Shown one piece after another: positions 1 through 6,136 of a stretch of DNA of 14,814 nt. The notes beneath the pieces are model-generated. The model saw nothing but the letters and a program-made list of their open reading frames with translations, did not search any database and was not told where the DNA came from. The DNA is from JBDTRY01 sp039931435 (GTDB taxonomy: Bacteria > Acidobacteriota > Thermoanaerobaculia > Gp7-AA8), in NCBI GenBank assembly GCA_039931435.1, contig JBDTRY010000079.1, positions 1 to 14,814 of the forward strand, read 5' to 3'. A program made the translations under genes and the position numbers. How positions within the stretch are numbered: the stretch's first letter is position 1; each line of letters begins with the position of its first letter.

Positions 1-8
1 TTCTCCTC

Positions 9-70
9 GTCTCGAGTCTCCAGCCTCTACTCGAAGTCTCGAGTCTCGAGTCTCGAGCCTCGAGCCTCGA
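9..70. repeat. Heptamer tandem array, GTCTCGA/GCCTCGA family
   Basis: Nine consecutive units read in seven-base phase from position 9: GTCTCGA, GTCTCCA, GCCTCTA, CTCGAA (one base short), GTCTCGA three times, then GCCTCGA twice. Each full unit contains TCTCGA or a close variant, so the array is rich in the palindrome CTCGAG. It lies directly before the guaA leader and may continue to the left of the window. No coding function is apparent. The period matches the other arrays in this window, although the sequence differs. Confidence 0.85.
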
Positions 71-77
71 TTAAGAT

Positions 78-97
78 GGCGGCGCGGAACTGCCGCC
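78..97 (+). promoter_or_regulatory. Hairpin abutting the guaA ribosome binding site
   Basis: GGCGGC (78-83) and GCCGCC (92-97) form a perfect six-pair GC-only stem with an eight-base loop. The ribosome binding site GGAG (98-101) begins at the very next base, and the guaA ATG follows at 108. A stem ending one base before the Shine-Dalgarno site could affect translation initiation or mRNA stability. That role is inference; no purine riboswitch aptamer is recognisable in the short visible leader. Confidence 0.4.
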
Positions 98-107
98 GGA
101 GTGACCG

Positions 108-1649
108 ATGCCACCACCCCAGGAAATGATCGCCGTACTGGACTTCGGGTCGCAATACACCCAGCTCATCGCTCGGCGCATTCGCGATAGCGGCGTGTAC
201 TCCGAGGTGCATCCCTTCGACATTCCCATGGCCCGTCTTCGCGAGCTGGCCCCGACAGGCATCGTTCTCTCAGGCGGCCCGCAGAGCGTCTACGGCGAGG
301 GCGCACCGATCTGTTCCCGCGAAGTGTTCGATATGGGTCTACCCGTCCTCGGTATCTGCTACGGCATGCAGTTGGCCGCCTACCTCCTCGGTGGCGAAGT
401 GGTCCCGGCGCCAGGTCGCGAGTTCGGTGCAACCGAGGTCGATGTCGAAGAGAGCGCACTCTTTGCCGGCTGCTCGCGGCATCAACGGGTCTGGGCCAGT
501 CACGGAGACCACACCCTCCGAGCCCCGGATGGTTTCCGGGTGATCGCCTCCTCGCCCAACGCGCCTATCTCCGGGTTCGAGAGCGCCGAGCATGGAATCT
601 ACTGCATCCAGTTTCATCCGGAGGTCACGCATACAACCGAGGGAGAGAAGATCCTGAGGAATTTCGTATTCGGTATCTGCCGGAGTTCAGGACAGTGGGA
701 CCTGGGGGATTTCCGACGTCGCAAGGTGGACGAGATCCGGCAGGTCGTCGGTGATCGCAACGTTGTGGCAGCGGTCAGCGGCGGCGTCGACTCCTCCGTA
801 GCGGCGCTTCTCGTCAGCGAGGCTATCGGCGACCAACTCACCGCGGTTTTTGTCGACAATGGACTGCTGCGCAAGGATGAAGCAACCCAGGTCATGTCCC
901 GCCTCTCGGATGGACTGGGCATGCACGTAGTGGCCGTCGACGCCCGGGAGCGATTCTACGAAAAGCTGGCGGGGGTCACCGATCCCGAACTGAAGCGCAA
1001 ACGCATCGGGAATGAGTTTATCGCCGTGTTTGAAGAAGAGGCCAAGCGGATCGACAACGTCGATTTCCTGATGCAGGGAACGCTCTACCCCGATGTCATC
1101 GAGTCCGTGTCCATCAAAGGACCCTCCGCTGTGATCAAAACCCATCACAACGTGGGCGGTCTTCCGGAGCGAATGGGACTGAAGCTCATCGAGCCCGTGC
1201 GTGAACTGTTCAAGGACGAAGTGCGGCGCCTGGGCCTGGAGCTGGGTCTGGAGGAGGAATTCGTCTGGCGACATCCGTTCCCCGGCCCCGGACTGGCCGT
1301 GCGCATCCTCGGCGAGGTTACGGCGGAGCGGGTGGAGACCCTGCAGAATGCTGACGCCGTGGCCATGGACGAGATCCACCGGGCCGGCATCTATCGCGAA
1401 ATCGCCCAGGCTTTCGTCGTTCTTCTGCCCGTGAAGAGTGTGGGAGTGATGGGCGACGAGCGAACCTATGAGAACGTCGTCGCGCTTCGGGCGGTGACCA
1501 CCACCGATTTCATGACCGCCGACTGGTACCCGATGCCCTACGAGATTCTGCAGCGCATTTCCGCGCGCATCGTGAACGAGGTTCGCGGGGTGAACCGGGT
1601 GGTGTACGACATTTCTTCGAAGCCGCCGGGGACGATCGAGTGGGAGTGA
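108..1649 (+). CDS. guaA: GMP synthase (glutamine-hydrolysing)
   Basis: Converts XMP to GMP with ATP and glutamine, the last step of de novo guanine nucleotide synthesis; cytoplasmic. The 513 residues match the usual length (E. coli about 525). An N-terminal class I glutamine amidotransferase domain (about 8-190) has the nucleophile Cys84 in GICYGMQL and the triad partners His170 and Glu172 in QFHPEVTH. The ATP pyrophosphatase domain starts near 210 with the P-loop SGGVDSS (224-230). The C-terminal dimerisation domain ends with the family-typical KPPGTIEWE. The start is ATG108, because GGAG at 98-101 is well spaced; ATG126 has AGGA directly against it, which is too close. Expressed alone on the + strand here and convergent with the LytTR operon. 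What lies upstream is outside the window, so linkage to guaB cannot be judged. Confidence 0.98.
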   Translation: MPPPQEMIAVLDFGSQYTQLIARRIRDSGVYSEVHPFDIPMARLRELAPTGIVLSGGPQSVYGEGAPICSREVFDMGLPVLGICYGMQLAAYLLGGEVVPAPGREFGATEVDVEESALFAGCSRHQRVWASHGDHTLRAPDGFRVIASSPNAPISGFESAEHGIYCIQFHPEVTHTTEGEKILRNFVFGICRSSGQWDLGDFRRRKVDEIRQVVGDRNVVAAVSGGVDSSVAALLVSEAIGDQLTAVFVDNGLLRKDEATQVMSRLSDGLGMHVVAVDARERFYEKLAGVTDPELKRKRIGNEFIAVFEEEAKRIDNVDFLMQGTLYPDVIESVSIKGPSAVIKTHHNVGGLPERMGLKLIEPVRELFKDEVRRLGLELGLEEEFVWRHPFPGPGLAVRILGEVTAERVETLQNADAVAMDEIHRAGIYREIAQAFVVLLPVKSVGVMGDERTYENVVALRAVTTTDFMTADWYPMPYEILQRISARIVNEVRGVNRVVYDISSKPPGTIEWE

Positions 1650-1680
1650 AGGGCGGGGAGAGAGGCGAAGGACGAAAGGC

Positions 1681-1728
1681 GAATGTTGAATGGAGAATGT
1701 TGAATGTTGAGTGTTGAATGTTGAAAAT
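1681..1728. repeat. Heptamer tandem array, GAATGTT/GAATGGA family
   Basis: Starting 31 bases after the guaA stop, six units run in exact seven-base phase: GAATGTT, GAATGGA, GAATGTT, GAATGTT, GAGTGTT, GAATGTT, then a decayed GAAAATC. Opposite-strand remnants follow at 1779-1800 (ATTCATTCAATCTTCAACAGTC-like; the last eleven bases CTTCAACAGTC recur at 5857-5867). The 50 bases between them hold a small GCGAG-GTGA-CTCGC stem (1741-1754) and no recognisable gene. This is the same unit family as the two composite elements at 5619-5978, but the conserved core of those elements is absent here. Confidence 0.85.
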
Positions 1729-1810
1729 CATGAATTGCGCGCGAGGTGACTCGCACACGAAAGGAACACTCATCCGTCATTCATTCAATCTTCAACAGTC
1801 GCAAATGCGC

Positions 1811-1864
1811 CCCTCACCCGGCTCGCTTTGCTCGCCACCCTCTCCCCGCTTTGCGGGGCGAGGG
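1811..1864. terminator. Repeat with strong hairpin in the convergent gap; possible bidirectional terminator
   Basis: CCCTCACCCGG starts a GC-rich stretch that ends in a large stem: CCCTC (1838-1842), one mismatch, CCCCGC (1844-1849), loop TTT, GCGGGG (1853-1858), one base, GAGGG (1860-1864). That gives eleven pairs around one mismatch. It lies between the ends of guaA (+) and the LytTR regulator gene (minus), where a shared terminator would be expected, but no T-run follows on either strand. The wording CCCTCACCC...CTCTCCCCGC...GCGGGGCGAGGG resembles dispersed intergenic repeats seen in many GC-rich bacteria. Termination is therefore inference, while the hairpin itself is certain. Confidence 0.5.
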
Positions 1865-1887
1865 ACTGTGGGGTTGCGTTCTCAAGT

Positions 1888-2619
1888 TCACAGCAACTCT
1901 TTCAACGTTGCGTATCCGCTGCGGCTCACGGGGAGTTTCGTCCCGTCGCGGAGAATCGCAACGCGGCTGTCTCTGGCGTACAGGGCCAGCTTCTCGATGC
2001 GCTCGATGTTCAGCAGAAAGGAGCGATGAATGCGGACGAATCGCGTGGGATCCAGCTCGCTGGCCAGCTCTCCGATGGCCTGCTGCTTTCGTAATCTCGC
2101 TCCACCGGTAACGATGACAATGGCATCGTCGGAGGCCTCGACGTAATCGACGCGGCCCACGGGAACGACCTGAATCTCGCCGTCGTCGTGGCGAATGACG
2201 ATCCGTTGCAGCGGCCGGGCACGCAACGCCGAGGACATCGCCGAGACCGGGGCCCGCTCGCCCCGTCTGACCTTTTCCCGGACCCGGTCCAGCATCTGAC
2301 GGAAGCGCTCCTCGGAGAATGGCTTGAGCAGGTAATCGAGAGCATGAACATCGAAGGCCCGCAGAGCGAACTCGTCATGGGCCGTAACGAAAACCACGAC
2401 CGGAGAGCGATCCAGCAGGGCGAGAACTTCGAAGCCGTCGAGTTTCGGCATCTGCACATCCAGCAGCAGCAGATCCGGGTCCTGCTCAGCCACCGCCTTC
2501 ACCGCTTCGAACCCATTGACACATTCGGCGGCAATCTCGAACTCCTCATCTCCGGAGAGAAATTCACGGAGGATGTCGCGGGAAGGAGACTCGTCGTCGA
2601 CGATCACCGTTCTGATCAT
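1888..2619 (-). CDS. LytTR-family response regulator
   Basis: Transcription factor of a two-component system, 243 residues. The N-terminal receiver domain (about 1-120) has the acidic pair Asp8-Asp9, the phospho-acceptor Asp54 in LLLLDVQMPKLDG, the switch Thr79 in FVTAHD and Lys99 in LLKPF. The C-terminal LytTR DNA-binding domain (about 138-243) carries the typical VDYVEASDD, FVRIHRSFLLN and LPVSRSGYATLKELL segments. Its ATG overlaps the TGA of the kinase gene by the ATGA arrangement, so the two are translationally coupled and surely partners. It is the last gene of the five-gene operon. Targets are unknown; regulators of this class commonly act on their own operon and on envelope genes. Confidence 0.95.
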   Translation of the reverse strand: MIRTVIVDDESPSRDILREFLSGDEEFEIAAECVNGFEAVKAVAEQDPDLLLLDVQMPKLDGFEVLALLDRSPVVVFVTAHDEFALRAFDVHALDYLLKPFSEERFRQMLDRVREKVRRGERAPVSAMSSALRARPLQRIVIRHDDGEIQVVPVGRVDYVEASDDAIVIVTGGARLRKQQAIGELASELDPTRFVRIHRSFLLNIERIEKLALYARDSRVAILRDGTKLPVSRSGYATLKELL

Positions 2620-3656
2620 TGCGGCAGCTCGATGTCTACGCGGAACTGGCCCGCTCTCTCGAACGCATCCAGCCGGGCCCGGCCCTCGGAGATCGCTCCC
2701 AGGCGTCCACGCGCGTTCTGCAGCCCGATGCCCTCTCCACGGACGTCTGTGCGTTCGGGATCTGCGGGATTATCGATCCTGATTCGCAAGGCTTCGTCGT
2801 TCATCGAGGCCCTGATCTCCAGACGTCCTCCTTCGAGCATGGAGGCCACGCCATGACGCACGGCGTTCTCCACGAGCGGTTGCAGCAGAAGAGGCGGGAC
2901 CTTGCAGTTCCCGGCTCGTTCATCGACTTCGATGTGCACGTCCAGACGGTCACCGAAACGGACCTTCTCAATGGAAAGATAGCGGCTGACGAGATCGATT
3001 TCTTCGGAGAGGGTGACCTCCTGTAACGATCCGAAGCGGAGGACGAGCCGGAAGAAATCGGCCAGCTTCTGCGTCATCTCGCGGGCATCGAGTGGACGGG
3101 TGCCGCAGAGAGAGGCAATGGCATTCAGGCTGTTGAAAAGAAAGTGGGGATCGAGCTGGGCCTTGAAGGCACGCAGTTCCGCCTCCCGGGCCAGCACGCG
3201 ATAGCGCAAGGCCGCTTCTTCCGCTTCACGGGAAGCATCGAGCTCGAGCATCAGGTAGTGCACGGCCACGGCGGCGAAGTACAGCATCACCCCGAGACCG
3301 AAGAGAAGCGAGAAGTCCGGCTTGATGGCAGTACCGGATCCTCTTGCCAGGATCGCCAGCCACGCTCTCCAGATGACAAGCCACAGACTGCTGGCGGCTA
3401 CGGCCGAACCGGCGTGTGCTGCGGCAATGGAGCTGCGGCTGGCCTCGCGCAAGGGCATGGCCTTGCAGAGAAAGCGCGACGCCAGGCCGATCACTCCGAG
3501 CAACAGCGACGGTGGAGCGGCTGCAACGATGGCCGGACCAGCGGGCACACCGGTCGACCAGAGCAGAAGCGCCGAGGTAGCCAGCGAGACGCCGGTGAGT
3601 GCAGCCATGGCGTACAGGGCGATAGTAGGATGCTGATTCGGTTCAGGGGTCTTCAT
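2616..3656 (-). CDS. LytS-type sensor histidine kinase
   Basis: Membrane histidine kinase, 346 residues, cognate to the downstream LytTR regulator. About four hydrophobic segments (roughly 12-33, 41-60, 82-104, 115-137) are followed by a short charged linker (139-166). The phospho-acceptor His171 lies in the His_kinase (PF06580) motif QLDPHFLFNSLNAI. The ATP-binding domain has the N-box LLLQPLVENAVRHG (Asn264), Asp295-Asn296 in a divergent G1 box (DNPADP instead of DNGxG) and a G-box GEGIGLQNARGRL (308-320). There is no extracytoplasmic sensor domain of any size, so the signal is probably sensed in the membrane or passed on by the LiaF-like partners. ATG3656 abuts the TAG of the preceding gene with no spacer, implying re-initiation. 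Confidence 0.93.
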   Translation of the reverse strand: MKTPEPNQHPTIALYAMAALTGVSLATSALLLWSTGVPAGPAIVAAAPPSLLLGVIGLASRFLCKAMPLREASRSSIAAAHAGSAVAASSLWLVIWRAWLAILARGSGTAIKPDFSLLFGLGVMLYFAAVAVHYLMLELDASREAEEAALRYRVLAREAELRAFKAQLDPHFLFNSLNAIASLCGTRPLDAREMTQKLADFFRLVLRFGSLQEVTLSEEIDLVSRYLSIEKVRFGDRLDVHIEVDERAGNCKVPPLLLQPLVENAVRHGVASMLEGGRLEIRASMNDEALRIRIDNPADPERTDVRGEGIGLQNARGRLGAISEGRARLDAFERAGQFRVDIELPQ

Positions 3657-4421
3657 CTACACTGCCTCTCTGGGGTTCTTCACTTCGATTCCACTCATGA
3701 TCGAACTTCCACGGATGACGAGTCGCGGGGCATCCTCACCGATGGGGGCCACGGTCCTGTCGCTGAAACCACCCAGAATCTCCGTCACCTGATTTTCAAC
3801 CCGCCATGTCCGCGGCACTCTGATTTCGATTCCACCCCAGAAGGCCACGACATCGATCACGGCCTCACGGGCCAGAACGGCCTGGCTGAGGTTGACGTTG
3901 CAGGAACCCATGACGACCACCGCGTCACCGCCCACAAAATTCTCCGCGGCCGCAGTTCTGGAGCTTCCTCCCATGATGGTCAGAGCCCGGAAGGCACCGG
4001 CGCCCCGGGCATCTTTCTCCACAGGCCGAAGGGCCTGCATGATCAGCGTAACTCCACCGGCTGTGATCAGAAGGGGCCAGAGCCCGAGCGCCTGCGAGAG
4101 GTGAAACTGCGGCAGGAAAGAAACGTCCGGGAGAAAAGCCAGCCCGATGAAGAAATCAATGATCGCGGCCAACCAGCGCCGCTGCAGAAGGAAGGAGATG
4201 CCGAAGGCCAGAAAAACAAGCGGCCACCATTGCAGATAGTCGTAGGCATCCAGGCGGTCGAGGTGATCCAGCCAGAGAATGGCACCGAACACCACCAGGG
4301 ACAATCCGAGGATCAGCCGCGTCCAGGGCTCCCTCCGGTTGTAGGATCTACTCTCCCGGCGTGCCACCCTCCGTTGAGCCAGGCGCGTGTGCCGATCATT
4401 TCTGCGCTCGTTACGGTTCAT
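3657..4421 (-). CDS. LiaF-like membrane protein (second full-length copy)
   Basis: A 254-residue protein with a very basic cytoplasmic tail (about 1-33, Arg-rich), four membrane segments in the LiaI/LiaF-TM (DUF5668) arrangement (about 34-50, 65-80, 83-98, 112-131) and a C-terminal soluble LiaF-like domain (about 146-250). That domain is built of repeated short strands: IMGGSSR, VVVMGSCNVNL, VVAFWGGIEIRVP, ILGGFSDR, IMSGIEVKN. In Firmicutes LiaF inhibits the LiaS kinase under unstressed conditions; a similar brake on the neighbouring kinase is inference here. The start is ATG4421, supported by GGGGA five bases upstream. The in-frame TTG at 4433 lies within that binding site and is less likely. 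It overlaps the end of the preceding gene by 11 bases. Confidence 0.85.
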   Translation of the reverse strand: MNRNERRNDRHTRLAQRRVARRESRSYNRREPWTRLILGLSLVVFGAILWLDHLDRLDAYDYLQWWPLVFLAFGISFLLQRRWLAAIIDFFIGLAFLPDVSFLPQFHLSQALGLWPLLITAGGVTLIMQALRPVEKDARGAGAFRALTIMGGSSRTAAAENFVGGDAVVVMGSCNVNLSQAVLAREAVIDVVAFWGGIEIRVPRTWRVENQVTEILGGFSDRTVAPIGEDAPRLVIRGSSIMSGIEVKNPREAV

Positions 4422-4800
4422 GACGATCCCCAATGGTACGGCCCCTGTCCTGTTCCACTGTCCGGCGCCGGCTCACGTCGATAAAGCTGCGCAAGACCAT
4501 ACCGGCACCGACGAAAATGAGGAGCAGCGGCCACGAGTTTTCAAACGTCAACCCGAACAGTCCCAGAGTGACCGCTTCCAGCCAGAGGCCAATGGTCACG
4601 ATCCAGAGCCCGCCCCAGAGCGAACGGCGGGAGAGCAGATGCGAGACCCCGACGAGAACGATGAACATGGGCCAGAAATCACGAAAGAAATAGTGCACGT
4701 CGACAATGTCCAGACGATCGAGTAGAAAGAGCGTACCGAGAGCGATCATGGTCACACCCCAGAACAGATTGCCGGATTTGCTTCGCCCGCACTGGCTCAT
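4411..4800 (-). CDS. Four-helix LiaI/LiaF-TM-like membrane protein
   Basis: A 129-residue protein that consists almost only of the membrane part seen in its two neighbours. It has two hydrophobic hairpins (about 12-28 with 43-57, and 62-79 with 88-105), with the family-type spacing of LFLLDRLDIVD and a W-P pair in each half (FWPMFIVLVG, SWPLLLIFVG). The C-terminal LiaF domain is absent; the tail is short and charged (RRRTVEQDRGR). The start ATG4800 overlaps the previous stop by ATGA, and GGGGAG lies eight bases upstream. It may be a membrane partner or a spacer subunit of the LiaF-like proteins. No independent function can be read from the sequence. Confidence 0.85.
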   Translation of the reverse strand: MSQCGRSKSGNLFWGVTMIALGTLFLLDRLDIVDVHYFFRDFWPMFIVLVGVSHLLSRRSLWGGLWIVTIGLWLEAVTLGLFGLTFENSWPLLLIFVGAGMVLRSFIDVSRRRTVEQDRGRTIGDRHEP

Positions 4801-5501
4801 CGCCCGTCTCCCCTTCTGGTTTTCACTTCAATGGCGCCCATCAGCGCCAGGCCTCGAATAATCAGACGCGGACCGGCAACGGCACCGTCCGTGCGGATGT
4901 CGATGGCCCCCATGATCGGAATGGCCTCGTCCACTACGACCCAGCCCGGGGGCACGAGGATGATCATTGCTCCCCAGGTGGCGAGGACATCGAGCACCGC
5001 CGAACCATCGGCCATGGCGGCGCCGGTGAGGTCGATCTCGCATCCCCCCATGAAGGCGATGGCCCGGCCGCCGGTGTAGTCCTGAGCGCTGACGACCTCG
5101 CGAAACCTCGATAGCACCGCCCAGATCACCCTCCCATCGTGGCCTCTGACAAGACCGGGACTCCATCCGAGGGAGCGCATGACAAGGGCTCCGCCACCGA
5201 CAATGAGGATCAACGGCCAGGCGTCGAAGAGCGAAAATCGGATCAGGCGCAGACTGCCGGCCAGAAGGAACGATCCGGCCAGGATGCAGAGGATGGCGGC
5301 GATGGTACCGCTACGATCTCTCAGCTTGACGAGCCCCACGACGATGAACACCACCGGCCAATAGCGAACGATCTGCGATCCGTCGATGACGCCCAGATTG
5401 TCGAGCGTCATGACGATTCCCAGCAACGCGAAGAAGAGTCCGGCCACGAGCTTTACTGCGGGGATGACCGGCCGGCTCTGTTCTGTCAGTTCTGCGTTCA
5501 T
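4797..5501 (-). CDS. LiaF-like membrane protein (first full-length copy), operon leader gene
   Basis: A 234-residue protein with four membrane segments (about 14-33, 47-60, 66-83, 93-108) and a C-terminal LiaF-like soluble domain (about 145-228). The domain repeats are IAFMGGCEIDL, VLATWGAMIILVPPGW, IPIMGAIDIRT and LALMGAIEVKT, closely parallel to those of the second copy in the operon. The Met-Gly-rich turns (FMGG, IMGA, LMGA) are the hallmark that supports the call. It is the first gene of the operon. AAGGAG and AGGA lie 5-15 bases before ATG5501, a strong ribosome site. The divergence from the second copy, together with the membrane-only gene between them, suggests old duplication within the operon. 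Confidence 0.87.
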   Translation of the reverse strand: MNAELTEQSRPVIPAVKLVAGLFFALLGIVMTLDNLGVIDGSQIVRYWPVVFIVVGLVKLRDRSGTIAAILCILAGSFLLAGSLRLIRFSLFDAWPLILIVGGGALVMRSLGWSPGLVRGHDGRVIWAVLSRFREVVSAQDYTGGRAIAFMGGCEIDLTGAAMADGSAVLDVLATWGAMIILVPPGWVVVDEAIPIMGAIDIRTDGAVAGPRLIIRGLALMGAIEVKTRRGDGR

Positions 5502-5535
5502 GCTTCCTGCTCCTTCCCGTTCGGGTACGGAGCGA

Positions 5536-5582
5536 ACATACGGTGAAGGCGGGTCGCTGTCTGCGCTCTAGCGGTGAACGGT
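5536..5582 (-). promoter_or_regulatory. Candidate operator of the LiaF-like/LytTR operon
   Basis: Within 85 bases upstream of ATG5501 the heptamer CGGTGAA occurs twice in direct orientation (5541-5547 and 5572-5578), 31 bases apart, about three helical turns. Read on the minus strand, ACCGTTCAC (5574-5582) and ACCGTATGT (5536-5544) each fit the general LytTR-site pattern at eight of nine positions. Their 38-base centre distance is longer than the roughly two turns usual for this family, so the match may be chance. A TATGTT on the minus strand near 5536-5541 could be a -10 box. Weak evidence throughout. Confidence 0.25.
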
Positions 5583-5618
5583 GGCGGGGAACCGGCGAAC
5601 GGCGTGGGGGGGAGTCTC

Positions 5619-5754
5619 ATTCTCCATTCAACATTCGACATTCAACATTCAACATTCAACATTCGAGCTTTTGGTTATCGCCAGACGAATGTTGAATGGA
5701 GAATGGAGAATGTTGAATGGAGAATGTTGAACGGAGAATGAGAAAACAGCGGGG
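5619..5754. repeat. Composite palindromic heptamer element, copy 1
   Basis: The left arm has seven units in exact phase (5619-5667: ATTCTCC, ATTCAAC, ATTCGAC, ATTCAAC three times, ATTCGAG). A unique core of 22 bases (5665-5686, starting GAGCTTTTGG and ending TCGCCAGAC) follows. The right arm has eight units in phase (5687-5742: GAATGTT, GAATGGA, GAATGGA, GAATGTT, GAATGGA, GAATGTT, GAACGGA, GAATGAG), then AAAACAGCGGGG. The two arms are the same unit family on opposite strands. The inner eleven bases (5654-5664 and 5687-5697) pair perfectly, and the rest pair with mismatches, so a long hairpin with the core in its loop is possible. The element contains no plausible gene and ends 118 bases before ATG5501. 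Confidence 0.9.
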
Positions 5755-5850
5755 AGATCTGGATGGTGAACGCTCCACGAGGACGGCAGGGTTTCGGGCT
5801 GAGGGCGAGGAAGCCAGTGAAACCGGCGGCGTACTCTCCTCCCCTTCCCC

Positions 5851-5978
5851 ATTCAACTTCAACAGTCTCCATTCAACATTCAACATTCAACGTTCGAGCT
5901 TTTGGTTATCGCCAGACGAATGTTGAATGGAGAATGGAGAATGTTGAATGGAGAATGTTGAATTAAAAAACAGCGGGA
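5851..5978. repeat. Composite palindromic heptamer element, copy 2
   Basis: Same architecture as copy 1, displaced by 231 bases. The left arm is partly decayed (ATTCAAC, TTCAAC, AGTCTCC) and then has three clean ATTCAAC units and GTTCGAG (5892-5898). The 22-base core is at 5896-5917. The right arm has six units identical in order to copy 1 (5918-5959), then GAATTAA and AAAACAGCGGG (5967-5977). Seventy consecutive bases, 5893-5962, are identical to 5662-5731, while the 96 bases between the elements (5755-5850) resemble neither copy and hold no recognisable feature. The A-run at its right end doubles as the T-run of the terminator at 5965-6003. Confidence 0.9.
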
Positions 5979-6003
5979 GGGACGCGGGGACCGCGTCCCT
6001 CCC
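5965..6003 (-). terminator. Intrinsic terminator of the dcw operon downstream of ftsZ
   Basis: A perfect 13-pair stem, 5975-5987 with 5991-6003, encloses the three-base loop at 5988-5990. Read on the minus strand, it is followed by GCTG and a run of six T, then AATT (5961-5974). A GC-rich stem followed by a T-run in that orientation is a rho-independent terminator. It lies about 135 bases beyond the ftsZ stop and separates the division cluster from the LiaF-like operon that continues on the same strand. Confidence 0.85.
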
Positions 6004-6037
6004 TCGAGGCCGGGTCCCTGTTCCCGCCCTCCCATTC

Positions 6038-6122
6038 GGACGCACGTCAGGGATGCGTCCTGCCATGAACACACAGCGCCCGGCTCGTGACCTCGGATCT
6101 CGGATCACTGACTGCCGGGCGC
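6038..6122. repeat. Two further inverted repeats between ftsZ and its terminator
   Basis: GGACGCA (6038-6044) and TGCGTCC (6054-6060) form a seven-pair stem with a nine-base loop. GCGCCCGGC (6076-6084) and GCCGGGCGC (6114-6122) form a nine-pair stem around 29 bases. That loop contains CTCGGAT twice in tandem (6092-6105), another seven-base repeat. Both lie in the 3' untranslated region of ftsZ. They could stabilise the mRNA end or be remnants of repeat elements. The rest of 6004-6136 shows no gene. Confidence 0.55.
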
Positions 6123-6136
6123 CGATCACTCTTCGT

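Noticed and set aside
3144..4484. 446-codon open frame on the + strand
   Set aside because: It lies fully antisense to the kinase and LiaF-like genes, its product is low-complexity (His/Gln/Gly/Asp-rich) with no domain, and GC-rich codon structure explains long antisense frames.
5665..5690. Integron attC-like site in the conserved core
   Set aside because: GTTATCG does not fit the GTTRRRY core-site rule and the partner RYYYAAC is not present at the expected place; no integrase is seen.
5649..5966. Short open frames of 60-80 codons across the heptamer arrays
   Set aside because: A seven-base period gives repetitive peptides in all frames (HSPFNI, QHSTFN); they reflect the repeats and not genes.
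5619..5978. CRISPR array
   Set aside because: Only two cores exist, there are no regularly spaced unique spacers, and the flanking units are contiguous heptamers; no cas genes are present.
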